A stretch of DNA of 64,000 nucleotides from Jeotgalibaca ciconiae (GTDB lineage: Bacteria > Bacillota > Bacilli > Lactobacillales > Aerococcaceae): assembly GCF_003955755.1 (NCBI RefSeq), contig NZ_CP034465.1:2660001-2724000 (forward strand), read 5' to 3'. The first letter of the stretch is position 1; the number at the start of each line of letters is the position of its first letter. The notes under the pieces were generated by a model. It worked only from the letters and a program-made list of their open reading frames with translations. It was not told where the DNA came from and ran no database searches. The position numbers and the translations under genes were made by a program. Of this stretch, positions 58,189-64,000 are shown in pieces.

Positions 58189-58232
58189 AAAAAAATGAGA
58201 AGTTATACGGAATCTGCTCCGTATAACTTCTC
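58189..58232 (-). terminator. Terminator of the G-tract RNA
   Basis: 15-base perfect arms (58218-58232 and 58197-58211) around GCAGAT, then seven Ts on the minus strand. It ends just before the trpXYZ promoter. Confidence 0.9.
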
Positions 58233-58554
58233 AGCTGGTAAATGATTATTAGCTCAACATCTAAAAATCCCCCCAAATTTCTTTCGCAGCCCATATCATA
58301 AATTCCCCCCAAGCCTCAAAGTTAACGATTAAGAAATCCGAGAAAATTCCCCCAAAACAATTTTCCCGATAACTTTAAAGTATGAACAGGCAGTTTCTCA
58401 AGTTGAGATCAAGAAAACATAAACCCCCCAAACATTTACTGTTAAGAAATTAATAAATCCCCCCTAAGATTTTAACAGCTGCTAAAAAAATTTTTGATTT
58501 CACTTTTAATTTCTTAACGTAAAAGCAGATGTTTGCGTTTTCATTCACCAGCTA
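58189..58554 (-). ncRNA. Structured transcript with five G-tracts, unassigned
   Basis: Between a minus-strand promoter and terminator lies ~365 nt with no convincing gene. AGCTGGTGAATGA (58541-58553) can pair with TCATTTACCAGCT (58233-58245) over 13 bases (one G-T), closing the whole molecule. GTTAAGAAATTAA (58506-58518) pairs perfectly with TTAATTTCTTAAC (58441-58453). Runs of 5-6 G occur at 58459-58464, 58424-58429, 58349-58353, 58305-58310 and 58269-58274. A 12-residue mini-ORF (MKTQTSAFTLRN) spans 58506-58544 across both helix strands. Confidence 0.55.
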
Positions 58555-58556
58555 AT

Positions 58557-58588
58557 ACCAATTATAATACAGATTTGTAATTGGTCAA
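58557..58588 (-). promoter_or_regulatory. Promoter and palindromic operator of the G-tract RNA
   Basis: Minus strand TTGACC (58583-58588), 16-base spacer, TATAAT (58561-58566). ACCAATTA and TAATTGGT form an 8-base inverted repeat (about 58557-58585) that spans the -10 box, so a repressor could act here. Confidence 0.7.
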
Positions 58589-58645
58589 TGGAAAAAAAAT
58601 GAAAAACGCAGAAATTTTGTCATCAAATTCCCGATATTTGGCAAG

Positions 58646-58707
58646 TTGACAAAAGATATTTTTTCTGATTAGAAAAAACGAGAGGAAAATAGACTTTATG
58701 GTATAAT
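58646..58707 (+). promoter_or_regulatory. Candidate promoter region of rqcH
   Basis: TTGACA at 58646-58651 and TATAAT at 58702-58707 are too far apart to be one promoter; each needs a weak partner box (TAGAAA after the first). Transcription towards rqcH is likely from here, but the exact start is unclear. Confidence 0.4.
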
Positions 58708-58735
58708 AAATAAGTTAGAAATGGAGGTAATATTG

Positions 58736-60412
58736 ATGTCCTACGATGGAATTTACACTCATATTATCGTAAATGAATTGTTAAACACGATAAATAATGG
58801 TCGAATTAGTAAAATATATCAACCATTCCCGCATGAACTACTGCTCACAATCCGAGCAAATCGAAAAAATCATAAGTTATTACTGTCAGCTCACCCTTCT
58901 TACGCAAGAATCCAGTTAACAGAAGAAGCACTTTCCAACCCTGATCAAGCACCGAACTTCTGTATGTTTTTAAGAAAGAACATCGAAGGAGCCGTTATTG
59001 AGGATATTCAACAACACCACAATGACCGGATTGTCATATTTAAAATTTTGAAATTTGATGATCTTGGTGATCGAAAACATGTATCCTTAATTGCCGAGAT
59101 GATGGGCAGACACAGTAATATTTTCCTTGTGGATGGAGAAACAAATATCATCATGGATTCATTGAAGCACGTTCCTGCTTATCAAAATTCTTATCGTTCA
59201 ACCTACCCAGGAGCAGAATATGTACTACCGCCCCATCAAGATAAACTGAATCCCTTTGATTCAATAAATGATTCTCAAGTGGTCGAATCAGCAAAAGATA
59301 TTCAAGGTATCTTTCAAGGAATTGGTCGTGATACAGCGCTGGAAATATTATCATTGTTAGATGAACAGGATGGGGAACTCAATTCAACGATGCAAGTCTT
59401 TATCAAACGAGTACAAGATAGAAAGCCAACCCTTTTTACAACAGAGAAAGGAAAACAGACTTTCGCACCCTACTCTTACTCTACAATGGATGGCGAAGCG
59501 GAAGAATTCGACAGCCCGAGTTATTTGCTTGACCGATATTATCAAGATAAAGCAACAAAAGACCGCATCCAGCAGGTCGCTTCTGATTTATTGAGGATTA
59601 TCCAAAATGAAATACAAAAGAATAAAAATAAAATCATTAAACTAGAGGATACGTTGAAGAAAAGTGAGAGCGCAGACGAATATCGAATAAAAGGAGAAGT
59701 GCTCACCGCTTATTTGCATATGGTTGACAAAGGCAGCAAGCAAGTTAGTTTGCCGAATTTCTATGAGGAAAATTCAGAGATGATGATTGATTTGGATCCC
59801 TCTCTCTCTGCTTCCCAAAATGCGCAAAAGTATTTTACAAGGTATCACAAACTGATGAATTCTGTTAAGTATGTAAAAGATCAACTTGCAAAAACAAAAG
59901 AAGAGAACGCCTATTTAGATTCTATCGAAACACAAATCATTTTATCTGATCCACAAGATTTAGATGATATTCGAGAGGAATTAAAAAGTTCAGGATATAT
60001 AAAATCCAGGCGATCAAATAAAACGAAAAAAAGAAAACAAAGCAAACCGCATCAATTTGTTTCATCTGACGGTACAACGATACGTGTCGGTAAAAATAAT
60101 ACACAAAATGATGAATTAACGTTAAAAAAAGCACGAAACAACCATATTTGGCTTCATGCGAAGGATATTCCTGGCTCTCACGTGATTGTGGAAGACGCAA
60201 ACCCTTCTGACGAAACATTGATTGAGGCGGCCACCATCGCTGCTTATTATTCAAAATATCAACAATCTGCCAATGTTCCAGTTGATTATGTAGAAGTAAA
60301 ATATGTGAAGAAACCGAACGGCGCGAAACCTGGATTTGTTATTTATACAAACCAAACAACTCTTTTTGTCACTCCAAGGAAAGAATTTGTCGACTCATTA
60401 CGAGTAAAATAA
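58736..60412 (+). CDS. rqcH: Ribosome quality control protein RqcH (NFACT / Rqc2 homologue)
   Basis: 558 residues. N-terminal NFACT-N domain (MSYDGIYTHIIVNELLN, GRISKIYQPFPHELLLTIRAN), HhH region (GIGRDTALEILSLL), long coiled coils (about 285-330 and 370-410) and the C-terminal NFACT-R domain (VGKNNTQNDELTLKKARNN, HIWLHAKDIPGSHVIV). It recruits Ala-tRNA to stalled 50S subunits to build C-terminal Ala tails. Also annotated as fibronectin-binding protein. ATG 58736 has GGAGG upstream. Confidence 0.94.
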   Translation: MSYDGIYTHIIVNELLNTINNGRISKIYQPFPHELLLTIRANRKNHKLLLSAHPSYARIQLTEEALSNPDQAPNFCMFLRKNIEGAVIEDIQQHHNDRIVIFKILKFDDLGDRKHVSLIAEMMGRHSNIFLVDGETNIIMDSLKHVPAYQNSYRSTYPGAEYVLPPHQDKLNPFDSINDSQVVESAKDIQGIFQGIGRDTALEILSLLDEQDGELNSTMQVFIKRVQDRKPTLFTTEKGKQTFAPYSYSTMDGEAEEFDSPSYLLDRYYQDKATKDRIQQVASDLLRIIQNEIQKNKNKIIKLEDTLKKSESADEYRIKGEVLTAYLHMVDKGSKQVSLPNFYEENSEMMIDLDPSLSASQNAQKYFTRYHKLMNSVKYVKDQLAKTKEENAYLDSIETQIILSDPQDLDDIREELKSSGYIKSRRSNKTKKRKQSKPHQFVSSDGTTIRVGKNNTQNDELTLKKARNNHIWLHAKDIPGSHVIVEDANPSDETLIEAATIAAYYSKYQQSANVPVDYVEVKYVKKPNGAKPGFVIYTNQTTLFVTPRKEFVDSLRVK

Positions 60413-60465
60413 AAAGCTTGAGGAAAGCGTCTTTTGTCTTAGACGTTTCTCTTCAAGCTTTTTTT
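60411..60465 (+). terminator. Terminator after rqcH
   Basis: AAAAAGCTTGA (60411-60421) pairs with TCAAGCTTTTT (60453-60463); an inner GACG/CGTC-type stem is present; T-run follows. Confidence 0.85.
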
Positions 60466-60473
60466 ATAGACTA

Positions 60474-60622
60474 GGGGATTATAAGTTCAGCCATCAATGT
60501 CTAGCTCCCAAGTCCTGACCTAGTGAAAAAAAGATAAATTTGCCCCATTGCGCGCTTCGCTGCTCATTCAGGGTCAAATTTCCTATTTTTTCATAGGCCA
60601 AGGCGGACTTGTCCGCTTTTCT
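60474..60622. repeat. Dispersed intergenic repeat, short copy
   Basis: Nearly identical to 37253-37451 in both stem arms and the GCGCGCTTCGCTGCTC loop, but lacks about 50 loop bases. It sits between the rqcH terminator and the end of pyrE. The shared arms pair (AAATTTG with CAAATTT; TGAAAAAA with TTTTTTCA; GGCCT-like ends). Confidence 0.8.
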
Positions 60623-60654
60623 TACTTATTCGCATTTTCTGGAGGAATATCGAT

Positions 60655-61284
60655 TTAAGATAGCCAGTTCTCGGGATCACTGCTCCATGTTTTCAATAAA
60701 TCGAAATCTTCAGAAGTAATATATTTTGTATCTTGAGCAACTTCTAATAAGGTACTGTAATTTGATAAAGTATCAATTGCATAGCCACTCTTCTCGAAGT
60801 TTTCTTTTCCTTTTTGGAGTTCATAAGTAAAGATTGCCACACATCCGAGTACGACAGCACCTTCGTTTTCAGCAGCTTTAGCTGCTTCAATAACACTTCC
60901 TCCAGTTGATATTAGATCTTCTACTAAAACAATTTTTTGACCAGGTTGAATTCTTCCTTCAATCTGGTTTCCTTTTCCATGATCTTTTGCTTTTCCACGA
61001 ATATAAATCATTGGCAAGTCCATAATTTGTGAGATAAAAGCCGCATGAGGGATACCAGCCGTAGCAGTTCCTGCAATTACTTCCGCCTCAGGATATTTCT
61101 CTTTAATCAAATCTGCCAGTCCATTTGCGATTTCAGTTCTTACTTTGGGAACACTGATTGTAATGCGATTATCGCAATAAATAGGGCTTTTCATTCCTGA
61201 AGCCCAAGTAAACGGATCTTGAGGGCTTAAACTTACTGCCTTAATATCAAGAAGTGATTTGGCAATATTTTCTGCTACTGTCAT
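60655..61284 (-). CDS. pyrE: Orotate phosphoribosyltransferase
   Basis: 209 residues: orotate + PRPP to OMP. The PRPP loop is [31 protein letters not shown] and [17 protein letters not shown] are the other family boxes. Last gene of the pyrR-pyrF-pyrE unit on the minus strand, 3 bases after pyrF, under the PyrR attenuator. Confidence 0.96.
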   Translation of the reverse strand: MTVAENIAKSLLDIKAVSLSPQDPFTWASGMKSPIYCDNRITISVPKVRTEIANGLADLIKEKYPEAEVIAGTATAGIPHAAFISQIMDLPMIYIRGKAKDHGKGNQIEGRIQPGQKIVLVEDLISTGGSVIEAAKAAENEGAVVLGCVAIFTYELQKGKENFEKSGYAIDTLSNYSTLLEVAQDTKYITSEDFDLLKTWSSDPENWLS

Positions 61285-61287
61285 TTT

Positions 61288-61998
61288 TTATTCTCCATTC
61301 CATTGTCTTTTGATTGATTGGTAGACTTCTACCGGATTACTTGCTTGCGTGATGGGTCTTCCTACAACGATATAAGAGGAACCCATTTCATGTGCTTTTT
61401 GAGGGGTTGCTACCCTTTGCTGGTCGCCTATGCTTGCTCCAGCAGGTCGAATACCCGGCGTAACACAGAGAAAATCGCTAGAAGTGATTTCTTTAATTTT
61501 TGCTGCTTCCCATGCGGAACAAACAACACCATCCAAACCAGCTTCACAAGTATTCTTGGCATAATGCAAGACACTATCCATCAAGGAAGCTTGAATCAAC
61601 TGTTCATTTCTCATTGCCTCTTCTGTAGTAGAAGTTAATTGCGTGACAGCTATTAACTTTGGCAGGTTTGATTTATTTGGTGTACCTTCCATAATTCCTT
61701 CTTTTGCAGCCTTCATCATCTGAGAGCCGCCTGAAGCATGAACGTTGATCATATCAATATCCAAAGCAGCCAAACCTTTCATTGCACGATAAACTGTATT
61801 AGGGATATCATGTAGTTTCAAGTCTAAAAAGATTTCATGCCCCAAGTTTTTCACCCATTTCACAATTTCGGGTCCATTTTGATAATATAATTCCATTCCC
61901 AGTTTCACATATAATTCTTCGTCTTTGAACAGAGTTAGAAATGTCTTTGTTTCTTCAGCAGTAGAAAAATCTAGTGCAATCATCGGTTTGGTGTTCAT
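61288..61998 (-). CDS. pyrF: Orotidine 5'-phosphate decarboxylase
   Basis: 236 residues: OMP to UMP. The catalytic signature is [18 protein letters not shown] (Asp-Lys-Asp array), with [18 protein letters not shown] and [11 protein letters not shown] closing the barrel. AGGAGG precedes the ATG. It lies between pyrR and pyrE. Confidence 0.96.
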   Translation of the reverse strand: MNTKPMIALDFSTAEETKTFLTLFKDEELYVKLGMELYYQNGPEIVKWVKNLGHEIFLDLKLHDIPNTVYRAMKGLAALDIDMINVHASGGSQMMKAAKEGIMEGTPNKSNLPKLIAVTQLTSTTEEAMRNEQLIQASLMDSVLHYAKNTCEAGLDGVVCSAWEAAKIKEITSSDFLCVTPGIRPAGASIGDQQRVATPQKAHEMGSSYIVVGRPITQASNPVEVYQSIKRQWNGE

Positions 61999-62012
61999 TG
62001 CGTTTCCTCCTG

Positions 62013-62561
62013 TTATTCTTCGCCATTCTTAATTAAAGTAACTTTTTCATCCCCGTCATATTCCTGTAATTTAACAGAGATTTGCTCGGTAATAGCAGTT
62101 GGAATGTTTTTTCCAATATAATCCGCTTTAATCGGTAACTCGCGGTGCCCTCGGTCAATTAAGATGGCTACAGTGATTCGGTCTGCTCTTCCTAGATCCA
62201 TAACGGCATCCATCCCGGCCCGGATTGTCCGAGCAGTAAACAATACATCATCTACTAAAACAACATGCTTGCCTTCAATTGAAAAAGGTATAGTTGTATC
62301 ATTCAAAACCGGATCCTGTCCTTTTGCAAAATGTTGGTCATCCCGGTATAGAGTAATATCCAATTCGCCAACTGGAATGTCTACTCCCTCAAATTCTTTC
62401 ATACGTGCGGCAATTCTCTTTGCCAGGTAAATCCCTCTTGTTCGAATTCCTACTAATATTAAATCTTCCGTTCCGCCATTGCGTTCTAGAATTTCATGAG
62501 TGATTCGAGTAATAGCACGCTTTATTGTAGCAGCATCCATAATACTGACTTCTTTTTTCAT
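62013..62561 (-). CDS. pyrR: Pyrimidine operon regulator / uracil phosphoribosyltransferase PyrR
   Basis: 182 residues. The PRPP loop is [37 protein letters not shown] and [18 protein letters not shown] are typical. PyrR binds UMP and the anti-antiterminator RNA in the pyr leader, causing termination. Its own leader carries such a site. AAAGGAGAG lies 6 bases before the ATG at 62561. Confidence 0.95.
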   Translation of the reverse strand: MKKEVSIMDAATIKRAITRITHEILERNGGTEDLILVGIRTRGIYLAKRIAARMKEFEGVDIPVGELDITLYRDDQHFAKGQDPVLNDTTIPFSIEGKHVVLVDDVLFTARTIRAGMDAVMDLGRADRITVAILIDRGHRELPIKADYIGKNIPTAITEQISVKLQEYDGDEKVTLIKNGEE

Positions 62562-62579
62562 CCTGTTCTCTCCTTTAAT

Positions 62580-62670
62580 AAAAAAATACCCCTATGCAAA
62601 GAAGCATAAGGGTTCCATTACGTCTAAATTCGTATTCAATAGACTTCCTTTCAGCCTCTCTGGACTTCTT
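62580..62670 (-). promoter_or_regulatory. PyrR-dependent attenuator
   Basis: Minus strand AGTCCAGAGAGGCT (62653-62666) is an exact fit to the PyrR-binding consensus ARUCCNGNGAGGYU. It is followed by the terminator ACCCTTATGC / GCATAGGGGT (62588-62613) and seven Ts. Confidence 0.88.
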
Positions 62671-62701
62671 TAAAGGTTGTTATGTAGTTAAATTCAGAAT
62701 A

Positions 62702-62730
62702 AGCATAAGCAAAACAAGAGCATCTGTCAA
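62702..62730 (-). promoter_or_regulatory. Promoter of pyrR-pyrF-pyrE
   Basis: Minus strand TTGACA (62725-62730), 17-base spacer, TATGCT (62702-62707); the -35 overlaps the end of rluD. Confidence 0.7.
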
Positions 62731-63638
62731 TTGTTGTTACGTAACTTTTCTAATTTTTTTGTAAAATAATCAGGTAATGGTTGGGTGAATCGGACCCATT
62801 CCTCTGTTTCTGGATGTTTAAAGCCGAGCACACCAGCATGCAAAAATTGACCATGTATATCGACACTGTCGGTTGGTCCATACATCGGATCTCCTACAAC
62901 TGGATGGTTAATGTATTTCATATGGACACGGATTTGATGGGTTCGACCTGTTTCAAGGTTTAGCGTAAGTAAAGAATATCCTTCAAATAGTTCTATACGC
63001 TTAAAATGAGTAACTGCATGTCTTCCTTCTTTGGCAACAATCCGCTTCATCCGATTATTGGTCATTCGAGCGATGGGAGCGTCTATAGTGCCTTCTTCAT
63101 GTTCTACTTCACCATGAACCAATGCAATGTATTCTCGTTCGATGGAATGGTCTAGAAACTGCTGGGTCAATTTTTCATATGCTTCGTTATTTTTGGCAAT
63201 CACGAGCAAACCAGATGTATCTTTATCGATACGATGAACAATGCCAGGCCTTAATTCGTCAGAACCATCCGATAAGTTATCCATATGATAGAGTAATGCA
63301 TTCACTAACGTTCCGGAAAGATGTCCCTTAGATGGATGGACAACCATACCAGCTTCTTTGTAAATAACAGCAATGGCATCATCTTCATAAACTACTGTTA
63401 GCGGGATGTTCTCCGGTTTAACCTCTATCACTTCTTCTTTTGGAACGATTATGGCGATTTCATCTCCAGCTTGAACTTTATAATTGGCTTTTTTCGGTTT
63501 ATTGTTTACCAAAATAAATTTTTTTTTTAACATACTTTGAATCTGGGTTCGGGTAAATTCTGGATACTTTTCCGTTAATACTTTGTCAATCCGGCCTTCT
63601 TCATTGTTAACTTTTAAAAAATGCTCTGCTTTTGTCAT
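62727..63638 (-). CDS. rluD: Ribosomal large subunit pseudouridine synthase, RluD type
   Basis: 303 residues. N-terminal S4 domain (RIDKVLTEKYPEFTRTQIQSMLKK); catalytic Asp in GIVHRIDKDTSGLLVIAK; C-terminal RTHQIRVHMKYINHPVVGDPMYG. It modifies 23S rRNA (helix 69 in the RluD class). AAAGGA 8 bases upstream picks ATG 63638; longer in-frame starts would overlap lspA. The pair lspA-rluD before pyrR is usual in Firmicutes. Confidence 0.93.
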   Translation of the reverse strand: MTKAEHFLKVNNEEGRIDKVLTEKYPEFTRTQIQSMLKKKFILVNNKPKKANYKVQAGDEIAIIVPKEEVIEVKPENIPLTVVYEDDAIAVIYKEAGMVVHPSKGHLSGTLVNALLYHMDNLSDGSDELRPGIVHRIDKDTSGLLVIAKNNEAYEKLTQQFLDHSIEREYIALVHGEVEHEEGTIDAPIARMTNNRMKRIVAKEGRHAVTHFKRIELFEGYSLLTLNLETGRTHQIRVHMKYINHPVVGDPMYGPTDSVDIHGQFLHAGVLGFKHPETEEWVRFTQPLPDYFTKKLEKLRNNN

Positions 63639-63657
63639 AATCATTTCCTTTATCTTT

Positions 63658-64000
63658 CTATTTTTCTTCTTTCTCTTCAAAAAATAATACTTGAATAATC
63701 ATCAAAATGACACCAACGGTTAAACAGACATCTGCGACATTGAAGATTGGAAAGTTGATAAAATCTAATCGAAACATGTCAACTACATAGCCATTTAAGA
63801 GACGATCGATAAAATTACCTATCGCTCCAGCGAGAATCAATGAAAAACTGCATCCGACAAGTTTACTTTTAATCTCGTATTTATGGAATGTATAAATCAG
63901 ATAACCCACTACAAGAATCGTAATAATATAAAAGAAAACCATTCTTCCTTCAAAAATTCCCCATGCTGCTCCTTTATTTTGGATATAAAATAAAGAAAAA
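63658..64000 (-). CDS. lspA: Lipoprotein signal peptidase, 5' partial
   Basis: The frame is open to the window end, so the N-terminus is missing. Visible parts are NKGAAWGIFEG, then transmembrane helices, the catalytic Asp in GNFIDRLLNGYVVDMF and the second Asp in FNVADVCLTVGV. It cleaves signal peptides of diacylglyceryl-modified prolipoproteins such as the two binding proteins in this window. C-terminus ends in FFEEKEEK. Confidence 0.93.
   Translation of the reverse strand, partial: FSLFYIQNKGAAWGIFEGRMVFFYIITILVVGYLIYTFHKYEIKSKLVGCSFSLILAGAIGNFIDRLLNGYVVDMFRLDFINFPIFNVADVCLTVGVILMIIQVLFFEEKEEK

Noticed and set aside
58261-58470. Trp-Gly-rich micro-peptides encoded by the G-tracts
   Set aside because: Frames reading TGG GGG (e.g. 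AWGEFMIWAAKEIWGDF) exist but are in different frames, mostly without start codons, so the G-tracts are more likely RNA features.

Overview
The window is AT-rich, compact DNA of a low-GC Gram-positive bacterium. Gene content and order point to Lactobacillales, perhaps Carnobacteriaceae-like: rbgA-rnhB-dprA-topA-xerC-hslV-hslU-codY, plsY beside parE-parC, pflB-pflA, SatD/DUF3307, and a Trp-type ABC importer. The genus cannot be fixed from sequence alone. No rRNA, tRNA or CRISPR array was seen. The window opens inside a YpmS-like gene and closes inside lspA.

Layout. 1-18.5 kb is a housekeeping block: nucleoside phosphorylase, CtpA protease, two tandem signal peptidases, ribosome GTPase RbgA, RNase HII, DprA (frameshifted), TopA, XerC, HslVU, CodY, PlsY and topoisomerase IV. 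18.8-25.8 kb holds pyruvate formate-lyase and its activase, pyrophosphatase, a phosphoesterase, CorA and a VOC protein. 25.8-30.5 kb holds a glycosyltransferase, a lysine-riboswitch-controlled amino-acid ABC importer, an EamA exporter and a SufT-like protein. 30.7-38.9 kb is the isoleucine/valine block ilvD, ilvB-ilvN-ilvC, a YlmA-like ATPase, ilvA and ridA. 39-44.5 kb is mixed: Nth with a shortened C-terminus, a SatD operon, an M42 peptidase and a mini tyrosine recombinase. 44.5-52.4 kb is a decayed accessory island: two broken AbiE-type toxin-antitoxin loci, a relic IS1380-type transposase, an intact IS30 element, and small membrane or secreted proteins of unknown function. 52.5-64 kb returns to core genes: coaBC, osmC, xpt, trpXYZ, rqcH, pyrR-pyrF-pyrE, rluD and lspA.

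The richest part is the RNA-level control. Two homologous leader-peptide attenuators precede ilvB and ilvA. They encode short peptides ending in Ile/Val/Leu-rich runs, then mutually exclusive helices and an intrinsic terminator, and compensatory base changes between the copies support a helix formed by the leader codons themselves. A third, unrelated leader peptide with a Phe-Tyr-Trp-His run precedes the trpXYZ importer. Directly upstream of it lies an apparently independent ~365-nt structured transcript with five G5-6 tracts, a 13-bp closing helix, and its own promoter and terminator; I could not assign it to any known RNA. A lysine riboswitch and a PyrR-binding attenuator complete the set. 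CodY is encoded here, and two overlapping CodY-like boxes sit at the second ilvB promoter, so the branched-chain block probably has both CodY and attenuation control.

Limits: all family assignments come from reading translated sequence and motifs; no database search or folding program was run.
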